A stretch of 9,570 nt of DNA from Actinomycetota bacterium (GTDB lineage Bacteria; Actinomycetota; Acidimicrobiia; IMCC26256; JACDBD01): contig JACDBD010000123.1 in assembly GCA_013695115.1 (NCBI GenBank), forward strand, positions 1-9,570, given 5' to 3'. A program made the translations under genes and the position numbers. Positions 1 through 6,233 of the stretch are shown here, piece by piece. The notes beneath the pieces are model-generated. The model made no database searches, was not told where the DNA came from, and was given only the letters and a program-made list of their open reading frames with translations. How positions within the stretch are numbered: position 1 is the stretch's first letter; each line of letters starts with the position of its first letter.

Positions 1-572
1 TGGTACGAGTCCCATCGCGGCTCGAGCCGCACGTAGACGTGGACGCCGCGGTTGCCGGTTGTTTTCGGGTAGCCGACGATGCCGAGCTCGTCCAGGAACG
101 CCCGGACTGCCGCCGCCGCCGCCCGCACGTGGGTGAAGTCGGTGCCGGGCTGCGGATCGAGGTCGAGTCGGAGCTCGTCGGAGTGGTCGGAGTCGTCGGC
201 GAGGTACGGCCACACGTGGAAGCCGAGGCACCCGATGTTGACCGCCCACACGACGTGGGCGAGGTCGGCCGCGACCAGGGCGCGCGACGTCGTGCCGTTG
301 GGCGTGCTGACAATCGTCGTCTCCAGCCAGTCGGGTGCGCTCTTGGGCACGCGCTTCTGGAAGAACGACGGTCCGTCCGCGCCTTCGGGGAACCGCTGCA
401 TGAGCGTCGGCCGGCCGCCCATCGTGCGCATGAGCGGCTCGGCGAAGCGGAGGTAGTGGTTGACGAGATCGAGCTTCGTCTCCCCGTGCTCGGAGAAGAA
501 CACCTTGTCGGGGTGGGTGACGCCGACCTCGCGCCCGTCGATCTCGAGGACGTGCTCGTCACTCGGTGTCAC
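1..572 (-). CDS. LigD-type primase-polymerase domain protein (partial, 3' end outside window)
   Basis: The visible 190 codons read as the archaeo-eukaryotic-primase-type polymerase domain found in bacterial NHEJ ligase D and in stand-alone actinobacterial versions (PolD1/PolD2 type). The family adds a few nucleotides, often ribonucleotides, at DNA breaks or gaps. Near the start is DGREVGVTHPDKVFF, typical of the family's N-terminal strand. The metal-binding pair lies in RLDLDP (D137 and D139), and the nucleotide-binding motif is KTTGNRGVHVYV followed by LEPRW near the window edge. The GTG at 572 is chosen because it gives the family N-terminus (VTPSDEHVLEIDG) and lies 16 bases after the reductase stop; the AAGGG before it is rather close. 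It is probably the last visible gene of the soxR-reductase run. Whether a ligase domain follows cannot be seen. The family is clear, the exact role is inferred. Confidence 0.88.
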   Translation of the reverse strand, partial: MTPSDEHVLEIDGREVGVTHPDKVFFSEHGETKLDLVNHYLRFAEPLMRTMGGRPTLMQRFPEGADGPSFFQKRVPKSAPDWLETTIVSTPNGTTSRALVAADLAHVVWAVNIGCLGFHVWPYLADDSDHSDELRLDLDPQPGTDFTHVRAAAAAVRAFLDELGIVGYPKTTGNRGVHVYVRLEPRWDSY

Positions 573-588
573 GGCCCTTGCACCGTAG

Positions 589-1236
589 TCACTCGTCCAG
601 ACCGAACACCCGGCGCTCGTCCTCGAGGGCGAACGACCCATACTGCACCGCTCCGGCCGGCTGGTAGACGTGGATCGCGACTCCGGTGCTCGTGGTCTTG
701 GTGTCGACCAGACTCAGAGCGGCCGGCGCGTTCCCTTCTCGGAAGAGACGGTGCCCGCTGCCCAGGACGACCGGGTATTCCCACAGGCGGTACTCGTCGA
801 TGAGGTTGTGCTCCATCAGCGTCTGGGCAAGGTCGCCGCTGCCGTGGACCTGGAGCTCGTTCCCGGGCTGGCGTTTCAAGTTCGCGACCTCGTCCGCCAC
901 GACGCCTTCGAGCAGCGTTGAGTTGTTCCACTCCACTTTGTCCAGGGTCTTCGACGCCACGTACTTCGGGAGGCGGTTCAGCTTGTTGGCGACGGGGTCG
1001 TCGTCGTCGTCGGTCATGTGGGGCCAGTGGGCGGCGAAGATCTCATAGGTCTTCCGCCCCAGCAGGAAGCTGTCCGCCGCCGCGAACCACTCGTCGACGA
1101 ACCGTCCCATGTCTTCGTCGGCGTAGGGAACGAGCCAACCACCGTGGTCGAACCCGCCACTCGGGTCCTCGTCGGGCCCGCCCGGGGCCTGCATGACCCC
1201 ATCCAGAGACAGGAACGTGGTCATCGTCAGCTTCAT
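589..1236 (-). CDS. RibD C-terminal/DHFR-like family reductase
   Basis: A protein of about 215 residues of the RibD-C/dihydrofolate-reductase-like fold, a large family of mostly uncharacterised NAD(P)H-dependent oxidoreductases common in actinobacteria. The N-terminus MKLTMTTFLSLDGVMQAPGG is the standard family opening. It is followed by a GRKTYEIFAAHWP segment (cofactor side) and by GNELQVHGSGDLAQTL and YPVVLGSGHRLF, which are typical C-terminal motifs. An upstream GTG at 1260 would add eight residues (MTATTEVM), but GGAGG at 1242-1246 is five bases before the ATG at 1236 and lies inside that extension, so the shorter start is preferred. A run of five GAC codons gives an Asp tract (TDDDDDP). 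It lies 51 bases after soxR and 16 bases before the polymerase gene, so co-transcription is likely. The substrate is unknown; true folate reductase activity is unlikely. Confidence 0.88.
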   Translation of the reverse strand: MKLTMTTFLSLDGVMQAPGGPDEDPSGGFDHGGWLVPYADEDMGRFVDEWFAAADSFLLGRKTYEIFAAHWPHMTDDDDDPVANKLNRLPKYVASKTLDKVEWNNSTLLEGVVADEVANLKRQPGNELQVHGSGDLAQTLMEHNLIDEYRLWEYPVVLGSGHRLFREGNAPAALSLVDTKTTSTGVAIHVYQPAGAVQYGSFALEDERRVFGLDE

Positions 1237-1240
1237 CATG

Positions 1241-1246
1241 ACCTCC
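1241..1246 (-). promoter_or_regulatory. Shine-Dalgarno site of the RibD/DHFR-like gene
   Basis: On the minus strand GGAGGT lies just before two adjacent ATG codons (1239 and 1236). The GGAGG core is two bases from the first and five from the second, which favours the start at 1236 over the in-frame GTG at 1260. Confidence 0.65.
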
Positions 1247-1287
1247 GTCGTTGCGGTCACGGGGTAGACCGGCCGAGTTCGCCGAGC

Positions 1288-1728
1288 TCATCGGTCGTCG
1301 AGGATGTAACGGGGTCCGGGACCGCGTTCGGCGGCTTCGTCGCCGGGGTTGAGCAGTCGACATGCCTGCATCGACAGACAGCCGCACCCGATGCAGCCGG
1401 TGAGCCGGTCGCGGAGACGCTCGAGCATGGCGATCTGGGCGTCGAGGCGGGGACGCCACGAGGCGGACAGACGCTCCCAGTCCTTCTTGGTGGGGGTGCG
1501 GTTCTCGGGGAGCGACGAGAGGGCGGTGCGGATCTCGTCGAGGGTCAAGCCGACCTGCTGGGCGATGCGGATGAAAGAAACCCGCCGCAGGATGTCGCGG
1601 GGATAGCGGCGCTGGCCGCCGTCGGACCGGGTGGCGCGGATGAGGCCTTCGGCTTCGTAGAAGCGCAGGGCGGAGTGGGCCACGCCCGTCCGTTCGCTCA
1701 GCGCACCGATGGTCAACTCGGGCTGCAT
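1288..1728 (-). CDS. soxR: SoxR-type redox-sensing MerR-family regulator
   Basis: A 146-residue MerR-family activator. Residues 5-75 form the winged helix-turn-helix (LTIGALSERTGVAHSALRFYEAEGLI, then GGQRRYPRDILRRVSFIRIAQQVGLTLDEI), followed by the dimerisation helix (about 80-110). The SoxR signature CIGCGCLSMQAC gives cysteines 112, 115, 117 and 123, a CX2CXCX5C [2Fe-2S] site with the same spacing as E. coli SoxR. In known SoxR proteins oxidation of the cluster by superoxide, nitric oxide or redox-cycling compounds activates transcription; in actinobacteria the signals are often redox-active natural products. It heads a minus-strand run with a reductase and a LigD-type polymerase and faces a DUF5519 gene across a SoxR box. 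No Shine-Dalgarno is seen and a TAACCT -10 lies seven bases before the ATG, so a leaderless message is likely. Family assignment is firm, target genes are inferred. Confidence 0.95.
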   Translation of the reverse strand: MQPELTIGALSERTGVAHSALRFYEAEGLIRATRSDGGQRRYPRDILRRVSFIRIAQQVGLTLDEIRTALSSLPENRTPTKKDWERLSASWRPRLDAQIAMLERLRDRLTGCIGCGCLSMQACRLLNPGDEAAERGPGPRYILDDR

Positions 1729-1735
1729 GTGACGA

Positions 1736-1764
1736 AGGTTACCCGGCTAGGTCCTTGACCTCAA
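1736..1764 (-). promoter_or_regulatory. Probable leaderless soxR promoter
   Basis: On the minus strand TTGAGG (1764-1759) and TAACCT (1741-1736) are separated by 17 bases. The ATG of soxR begins eight bases after the -10, where transcription would start. The -35 is one half of the SoxR box, so bound SoxR could repress its own gene. The hexamers are seen; activity and autoregulation are inferred. Confidence 0.5.
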
Positions 1765-1785
1765 GTGAGGTTGAGGTATTACGGT
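1755..1785 (+). promoter_or_regulatory. MerR-type promoter with 19-bp spacer, reading into the DUF5519 gene
   Basis: TTGACC (1755-1760) and TACGGT (1780-1785) are 19 bases apart, longer than the 17 expected of ordinary promoters and characteristic of promoters untwisted by MerR/SoxR activators. The arrangement copies the E. coli soxS promoter, where the -35 overlaps the first bases of the operator. The predicted start, near 1792, leaves a leader of about 40 bases before the GTG at 1835. Confidence 0.72.
1759..1776. promoter_or_regulatory. SoxR box (operator)
   Basis: CCTCAAGTGAGGTTGAGG matches 15 of 18 positions of the E. coli soxS operator as I recall it (CCTCAAGTTAACTTGAGG). The outer arms CCTCAA/TTGAGG are perfect inverted repeats; the three differences are in the centre. 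It lies between soxR and the DUF5519 gene inside a long-spacer promoter. Confidence 0.82.
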
Positions 1786-1834
1786 CGCGAGTGTCAGCAA
1801 GACCGCGCAAGACCGCGAATGAGAGGAACGACCG

Positions 1835-2182
1835 GTGAAGCAGACACGAACCGCGAGCCAGACGATCGTCGACGAGGTCGCCTCCTGGCCCGGCGTCGAG
1901 GTGGACGACGGCGAGCTGGGCGAGCTCGCCTTCAAGTTCGGCCGGCGCGAGATCGGTCACCTGCACGGTGATTTCGCCGCCCATTTCAGCTTCCCGAAGT
2001 CGGTCTGGCCCGAGCTGAAGGAGCAGGGCCGGATCGACTACCACCCGGTCTTCCCCAACCGGCAGGGGCCGGCAGCGCGCCGGATCGACGACGAGGCCGA
2101 CGTCCGCGACGTGATCGAGCTGCTCCGGATGAACTACGACCGCGTCGTCGCCCGCTTCGGTCTGCCGCCCGCGGCCGCTTGA
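1835..2182 (+). CDS. DUF5519 ('luciferase family') small protein
   Basis: A 115-residue soluble protein resembling the DUF5519 family (often labelled 'luciferase family protein' in databases without evidence of light emission). Visible family features are LAFKFGRREIGHLHGD (31-46), the HFSFPKSVWPELKEQGRI stretch, and a C-terminal helix DVRDVIELLRMNYDRV. The His-rich HLHGD segment (42-46) may be functional. The start is the GTG at 1835, preceded by GAGAGGA with a seven-base gap. Its promoter has a SoxR box, so it is probably induced by redox-cycling agents or nitrosative stress under SoxR. It ends 10 bases from the convergent VOC gene. No enzymatic role is established; a role in redox stress is inferred from the promoter only. 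Confidence 0.85.
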   Translation: MKQTRTASQTIVDEVASWPGVEVDDGELGELAFKFGRREIGHLHGDFAAHFSFPKSVWPELKEQGRIDYHPVFPNRQGPAARRIDDEADVRDVIELLRMNYDRVVARFGLPPAAA

Positions 2183-2192
2183 TCTGAGGTCG

Positions 2193-2555
2193 CTACTTCA
2201 CGACGCCGATCAGGTGACCCTCGGGGTCGCTGAACATCCCGATCGTGAGCTGGTCCATCACGTTCTCGGGGCCCATGACCCGCGTGCCGCCGAGCGTCTC
2301 GGCCTTGGCCAGGGCCGCCTCCACGTCGGGGACCTCGACGTAGAAGGTGGAGTGGCCGTCGAAGCCCTCGGGCACGGCACCGATGCCACCGCCGATCCCG
2401 ACGCCGTCGGCGTTCATGTTCTCGGTGCGGTCGACCATCCCGTAGTTCATCGGGTTCTCGGAGTTGATCTTCCAGTCGAAGAGGTCGGAGTAGAAAGGCC
2501 ACAGCTTGGCGGCGTCCTTGCCCATGACCTCGAAGTGCACTACCGGCTGTCCCAT
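2193..2555 (-). CDS. VOC-family (glyoxalase/dioxygenase-fold) protein
   Basis: A 120-residue protein with the vicinal-oxygen-chelate fold. It opens MGQPVVHFEVMGKDAAKLWPFYSDLFDW, the usual first strand and helix, with His7 as a candidate metal ligand. The second module runs from HSTFYVEVPDVEAALAKAETLGGTRV to the C-terminal FSDPEGHLIGVVK (DPEG-type ending). The ATG at 2555 is preferred over the ATG at 2597 because AAGGGG lies eight bases upstream of it and the family N-terminus begins there. Members include glyoxalases, dioxygenases, fosfomycin- and bleomycin-resistance proteins and many of unknown substrate; nothing here decides between them. It is a single-gene unit convergent with the DUF5519 gene. 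Confidence 0.9.
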   Translation of the reverse strand: MGQPVVHFEVMGKDAAKLWPFYSDLFDWKINSENPMNYGMVDRTENMNADGVGIGGGIGAVPEGFDGHSTFYVEVPDVEAALAKAETLGGTRVMGPENVMDQLTIGMFSDPEGHLIGVVK

Positions 2556-2563
2556 GGTGGTGT

Positions 2564-2569
2564 CCCCTT
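2564..2569 (-). promoter_or_regulatory. Shine-Dalgarno site of the VOC gene
   Basis: AAGGGG on the minus strand, eight bases before the ATG at 2555. It supports this start over the ATG at 2597. Confidence 0.6.
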
Positions 2570-2600
2570 TCCGCGGTCGGCGTTGTTCACCATTCAATAC

Positions 2601-2639
2601 GAGTTTCGGAGGTTGGGACCGCGGGGCGGGCCGAAACTC
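2601..2639. repeat. Perfect 9-bp inverted repeat upstream of the VOC gene
   Basis: GAGTTTCGG (2601-2609) and CCGAAACTC (2631-2639) are exact inverted copies separated by 21 bases. The repeat lies 46-84 bases upstream of the VOC start, where an operator for that gene would be. It could instead be a stem-loop belonging to the edge of the adjacent transposon relic. There is no T-run typical of an intrinsic terminator. Confidence 0.55.
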
Positions 2640-4068
2640 ATCGGCACCGTGGCACGACCCTCGGCATCGCTCTAGTGCACCGTCGCGCAGGTGTTGCTGA
2701 CGTGGTCAGGCTGCTTGCGTGATCCTCGCCGGGTGACCATCGGTATGGTCGTGAGCCGTCGCCGAAGCGGGGGCTTCGGTTGGGTTCGCCGGTGAGCGAC
2801 TCCCCCGTGGTGACGGGGCGGCCTGGTGCCGGGCTGGACCGGCGCTGATCCCAGAGGTGTCGGCGCCGGTCACGCCGGGCAGGTACGTGGCCTGCTCGAC
2901 GGTGCGTGACGCGCACGGGAGTGCGCGTGGTCCCGCCGCTATGTGCGGCGATGTTGCGAGCACCGACGATGTCGCGGTGCTCTTGGTGCCCACAAGATGG
3001 GCACGCGAAGTTCCGTCCCCGTGGCTTCGTGGTGCGGGACCCGCACTGGGGGCAGGTCGACGAGGTGGCGCGTTCGTCGACCTTGAAGACCTGGATGCCG
3101 GCGGCTTGGGCTTTGTCGCGCATCGCGCCGACGAGGTGGGTGCGTCGCCATTGCCGTAGGCGGAGGTTCTGGTGGCGTCCCAGGCTTCGAGTGGTGATCC
3201 CGGCGAGGTCACCGATCGCGAGCGTGCCGACGCGGCGCTCGAGGGCCCAGGTGACAACGCTCTTGGCGGCCTGGTGGTGAGCGAGGCGTACTCGGCGGCG
3301 ATGCTTGGTCTCAGCGCGGCGCTGCGCGGCCCGGAGCTTCCGCCACCGACGTGACCCGCGCTGGCCCCGCCGAGGTGCCTTCCGACCCATGTGGGACGCC
3401 CGGGCTTTCGTGTCGGCGAGATGGAGGCGCTCCTCGGCGCGGATCGCCCGCCCCGACACGAACAGAGCCGCATCCCCGCTCGCAGCGGCGAAGGGATGGA
3501 TGATCCCCACGTCGACGCCGGCGACCCGCCCCGGGTCGATGTCATGGACCGCGACTGGGACCGCCGAGGTGACGTCGAGGAACAGCCGCCCGGCCTCGCA
3601 CACAAGCGTGACCGAACGGAGCTGTCCGGTCGGATAGGGGATTTCCCGACCAAGACGCAGCCACAACTCCGGCTGCCCCCCTGCGACCGACAGCCGCACC
3701 CGCCGACCGTGCAGCACGAAGGTTCCGTGGTATCAGCGGACAGGGAACAACGCCCGCTTACGTCGCGGATAGCGCGCCCGCTCCCCCCGGCGACGGCGCC
3801 GCGCCGTCTCGAAGAATGCCTCTGAATACCGCCGAACCACCGAGCGGACCGCGGTCACCGACAATTCGCCGCAAGCAACGCCCGCGACCTCGCGGCACCA
3901 CTCCTGGTAATTCGCGACCGGTCTCGCGCCATGCGCGAAACGGTACGCGTTCACGTCGATCAGCGCCGCCCACACATCCCCCGCCGATCGCAGTAGCGCG
4001 AAGCAGCGTCGGGCCTGACCTTTGGTCACCCGCAAGCCCACACGCGCCGTCCGATGCACCGACTCCAT
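2638..4068 (-). pseudogene. tnpB: tnpB (IS200/IS605-type RNA-guided nuclease), interrupted by an in-frame stop
   Basis: Two same-frame pieces make one TnpB. The N-terminal piece (4068-3733, 111 codons) carries the helical N-domain and ends RRKRALFPVR. A TGA at 3735-3733 is then followed in frame by YHGTFVLHGRRVRL, a usual TnpB wedge-domain continuation in which Trp normally fills the stop position, so a TGG-to-TGA change is likely. Numbered from the first ATG, RuvC-I is GVDVG (D186), RuvC-II reads LAIGDLAGI with Gly286 where Glu is usual, the zinc ribbon has Cys 339, 342, 356 and 359, and RuvC-III is HRDIVGARNIA (D366). Glu332 in VDERATSS could replace the missing Glu. Residues after about 380 look non-conserved and overlap stem-loops, so the true stop may not be biologically meaningful. 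A GTG at 3717 could restart translation of the C-terminal part, without a good ribosome site. No tnpA is nearby. Confidence 0.85.
2735..2818 (-). ncRNA. Putative reRNA (omega RNA) scaffold region or element right end: three tandem stem-loops
   Basis: Three perfect stem-loops follow each other: GACCAT/ATGGTC (2735-2750, 4-base loop), CCGAAGC/GCTTCGG (2762-2779, 4-base loop) and CCCCGT/ACGGGG (2803-2818, 4-base loop). They lie within the poorly conserved 3' end of the tnpB frame, where TnpB-associated guide RNAs are encoded in this family. On the minus strand the guide would begin just past the element end, downstream of 2735. Structures are seen; RNA identity is inferred. Confidence 0.45.
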
Positions 4069-4093
4069 ACCCCGACGATAATGACGGGGTATG
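4066..4093. repeat. 8-bp-arm hairpin at the 5' side of tnpB (candidate left end)
   Basis: CATACCCC (4066-4073) and GGGGTATG (4086-4093) are perfect inverted copies around a 12-base loop. The tnpB ATG is part of one arm. The position suits a subterminal hairpin of an IS200/IS605 left end; it could also limit tnpB translation. Confidence 0.55.
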
Positions 4094-4134
4094 ACAACAA
4101 AGACTTCCGCGACGCCCTACTAGCGTCGCTCCCA

Positions 4135-5520
4135 ATGGCGCGGGAGGCAGCGTTCTTCGACCTCGACCGGACGCTCCTGCGCGGGTCGAGCGGCCCGTTC
4201 CTCTCGGCCGAGCTGCGGGCGGCCGGGCTCCTCGGCGACGGCTCGATCCCGGGGTTGGGGCTCCTGAATCGGATCTACGACGTGTTCGGCGAGAGCCGGC
4301 CGATCATGGCGCTCACGCGCCGGGCGGCCCGCCAGGCGAACGGCTGGAACGTCGAGCGCGTGCAGCAAGCAGGCCTCGATGCGGCGCAGGCCCTCGTCGA
4401 CCGGATCCAGCCCTTTGCCGCCCCGCTGTTCCGGCAGCACCGAGAGGCCGGCCGGCTGGTCGTCCTCGCGACCACCACGCCCTATGACCTCGTCAAGCCC
4501 CTGGCCGACGCGCTCGGGCTCGACGACGTGGTCGCGACCCGGTACACGGTGCGGGACGGCACCTACGACGGCTCGGTCGCCGGGGAATTCGTATGGGGCC
4601 CGGCCAAACGTGACGCGGTCAAGAAGTGGGCCGACGACCACGGCGTACCCCTCGCCGACAGCTGGGCGTACTCCGACAGCTACTTCGACGCGCCGCTCCT
4701 GTCGGCCGTCGGGCACCCGTTCGCGGTGAACCCCGACCCCCGGCTCCAGCTGCTGGCGCTGCTGCGGCGCTGGCCGGTCATCCATCTCGACGCACCTCCG
4801 GGCGTGCCCAAGCTGCTCGGCGTCGAGCCCCAGCAGCTCCTTCACCTGCTGTTCCGGCCCGAGCTCATCCGGTACGCCCGCTTCGACATCCCCGGCGTCG
4901 AGCAGATCCCGGCCTCGGGGCCGGCGATCCTCGTCGCCAACCACCGCAGCTACTTCGACGTGATCGCCCTGGGCATCGCGATCGCCCGCCGGGGCCGGCC
5001 GGTCCGGATGCTCGGCAAGAAGGAGGTGTTCGAGGCGCCGGTCCTGGGACCGATCGCCCGCGCCCTGGGCGGGATCCCGGTCGACCGGGGCACCGGCTCG
5101 GACGAGCCGCTCCGCGAGGCCGCCCGCGCCCTCGAAGGCGGCGAGGTGGTCGCGATCCTTCCGCAGGGCACGATTCCCCGCGGGCGGGCCTTCTTCGAAC
5201 CGGAGCTCCAGGGGCGATGGGGCGCGGTCAAGCTCGCGGCGATGACGAAGGCGCCGGTGATTCCGGGGGGGTTGTGGGGCACCGAGCACGTCTGGCCCCG
5301 GAATTCGCGCGTACCGCTCGTGTGGAACGTGACCGGCCCGCCGCTCATCAGGATCCGGGTGGGTGCCCCGGTGCCGCTCGAGTACGAGAGCGCCGACGTC
5401 GACACGCAGCGGGTCATGCGCGCGATCGTCGACCTTCTCCCACCCGAGGGCCGGGTGCGGCGCGACCCGACACCGGAGGAGCTGGCCCGCACATTCCCAC
5501 CCGGCCATGCCCCCGGGTAG
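4135..5520 (+). CDS. HAD-IB phosphatase fused to 1-acylglycerol-3-phosphate acyltransferase (PlsC type)
   Basis: A 461-residue two-domain protein like mycobacterial Rv2483c. The N-terminal half (about 5-220) is a HAD phosphatase: motif I FFDLDRT (D9, D11), a Thr/Ser motif in VVLATTTPYDL, and motif IV DSYFDAPLL. The C-terminal half (about 245-440) is a PlsC-type acyltransferase: NHRSYFD (H270, D275) as the HX4D catalytic motif, GGIPVDRG, PQGTIPRG (343-350) as the acceptor-binding motif, and APVIPGGLWG. The acyltransferase would acylate lysophosphatidate in phospholipid synthesis at the membrane. The HAD substrate is unknown. The ATG at 4135 starts right before the HAD domain; TAGCGT eight bases upstream could serve as the -10 of a leaderless transcript, but no good -35 is seen. 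An in-frame ATG at 4081 would add 18 residues yet lies in the tnpB-side hairpin. It is followed after 15 bases by the TIGR03086 gene. Confidence 0.9.
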   Translation: MAREAAFFDLDRTLLRGSSGPFLSAELRAAGLLGDGSIPGLGLLNRIYDVFGESRPIMALTRRAARQANGWNVERVQQAGLDAAQALVDRIQPFAAPLFRQHREAGRLVVLATTTPYDLVKPLADALGLDDVVATRYTVRDGTYDGSVAGEFVWGPAKRDAVKKWADDHGVPLADSWAYSDSYFDAPLLSAVGHPFAVNPDPRLQLLALLRRWPVIHLDAPPGVPKLLGVEPQQLLHLLFRPELIRYARFDIPGVEQIPASGPAILVANHRSYFDVIALGIAIARRGRPVRMLGKKEVFEAPVLGPIARALGGIPVDRGTGSDEPLREAARALEGGEVVAILPQGTIPRGRAFFEPELQGRWGAVKLAAMTKAPVIPGGLWGTEHVWPRNSRVPLVWNVTGPPLIRIRVGAPVPLEYESADVDTQRVMRAIVDLLPPEGRVRRDPTPEELARTFPPGHAPG

Positions 5521-5535
5521 GGCGGCGCGCGCCGC

Positions 5536-6123
5536 ATGACCGTCGACCTCGAACCGGCCGCGCGACGAATGGCTGACCTGGTCCGCGGCGTTCCCGACGA
5601 ACTGCTCGACGCCGCGACGCCGTGCCCCGAGTACACGCTCGGCGACCTGGTGGACCACGTCGGCGGATTGGCGCTCGCGTTCACTGCCGCCGCGACCAAG
5701 GCCAAAGACGACGCCTCGGCGCAGGGTCCGTCGGGCGACGCGTCCCGGCTGGGCGACGACTGGCGCACGCGCATCCCCCGCGACCTGGCTGCCCTGGCGG
5801 AGGCATGGCGCGACCCGGGGGCGTGGAGCGGGGTGACGCAGGCCGGAGGGCTCGAGCTGCCGGGGGAGGTGGCCGGTCTCGTCGCGCTGGACGAGCTCGT
5901 GATCCATGGTTGGGATGTCGCTCGCGCCCGCGGGCAGGCCTACGACTGCGACCCACGGTCGCTCGATGCCGTGCACGGCTTCGTCGCCCAGTTCTCGGGC
6001 CCCGGGCAGGAGGCGGCACGCGCCGGGCTCTTCGGGCCCGTGGTCGAGGTGCCGGAGGACGCGCCGTTGCTCGATCGGGTGATCGGGCTCGCCGGGCGTG
6101 ATCCCGGCGGGACACCCGACTGA
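5536..6123 (+). CDS. TIGR03086/MDMPI-like metal-binding protein (DinB superfamily)
   Basis: A 195-residue protein of the actinobacterial TIGR03086 group, related to mycothiol-dependent maleylpyruvate isomerase and the DinB/YfiT fold. It shows CPEYTLGDLVDHVGGL with H41, and DELVIHGWDVARA with E120 and H124. H...EX3H is the metal-site pattern of the MDMPI family. The C-terminal part ends FGPVVEVPEDAPLLDRVIGLAGRDP, the standard TIGR03086 tail. These proteins are thought to be thiol-dependent S-transferases or isomerases using mycothiol, but the substrate here is unknown. The ATG at 5536 is 15 bases after the acyltransferase stop with no clear Shine-Dalgarno, suggesting co-transcription. It converges on the P450 gene across 110 bases in which no strong terminator is visible. 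Confidence 0.9.
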   Translation: MTVDLEPAARRMADLVRGVPDELLDAATPCPEYTLGDLVDHVGGLALAFTAAATKAKDDASAQGPSGDASRLGDDWRTRIPRDLAALAEAWRDPGAWSGVTQAGGLELPGEVAGLVALDELVIHGWDVARARGQAYDCDPRSLDAVHGFVAQFSGPGQEAARAGLFGPVVEVPEDAPLLDRVIGLAGRDPGGTPD

Positions 6124-6233
6124 ACCACCTCGATCGCCGCCAACGAGGTCAGCGCATCCGCTGCGAGAGACCTGACGACGCGAAGGGATCGAGTTGATAC
6201 CTAGAGACGCGCTGACGGCCGTGCGGGGCTCGA
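6124..6233. other. Convergent intergenic region
   Basis: A 110-base gap between the ends of the TIGR03086 and P450 genes. Only a weak five-base inverted repeat (CCTCG/CGAGG near its left edge) is seen. There is no clear intrinsic terminator, RNA gene or open frame of note. Confidence 0.5.

Larger units (their letters stand above)
2735..4093 (-). mobile_element. IS200/IS605-type element relic with tnpB only (approximate ends)
   Basis: The element is inferred from tnpB plus flanking secondary structures: a hairpin at 4066-4093 at the tnpB 5' side and three stem-loops at 2735-2818 at its 3' side. In this group subterminal hairpins mark the ends and there are no terminal inverted repeats or target duplications, so exact borders cannot be read. 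Without TnpA it could move only with help from another copy. It separates the VOC gene from the HAD/acyltransferase gene and does not visibly break either. Confidence 0.6.

Noticed and set aside
39..803. A 254-codon open frame on the plus strand over the polymerase and reductase genes
   Set aside because: The minus strand encodes the conserved LigD-polymerase and RibD/DHFR-like motifs; the plus frame shows no family pattern.
1002..1016. GTC/GAC trinucleotide run as a functional microsatellite
   Set aside because: Only five units, encoding an Asp tract inside the reductase; too short to claim phase variation.
2857..3825. Several plus-strand open frames over tnpB
   Set aside because: They have no recognisable domains and mirror the TnpB coding strand, which has RuvC and zinc-ribbon motifs.
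4077..4082. GATAAT as -10 promoter of the acyltransferase gene
   Set aside because: It lies in the loop of the transposon hairpin and no -35 at a proper distance is visible.
4120..5976. A 618-codon open frame on the minus strand across the acyltransferase gene
   Set aside because: It is antisense to two genes with clear HAD, acyltransferase and TIGR03086 motifs. Its own translation is low-complexity Arg/Gly/Ala/Pro with no known domain, as expected in high-GC DNA.
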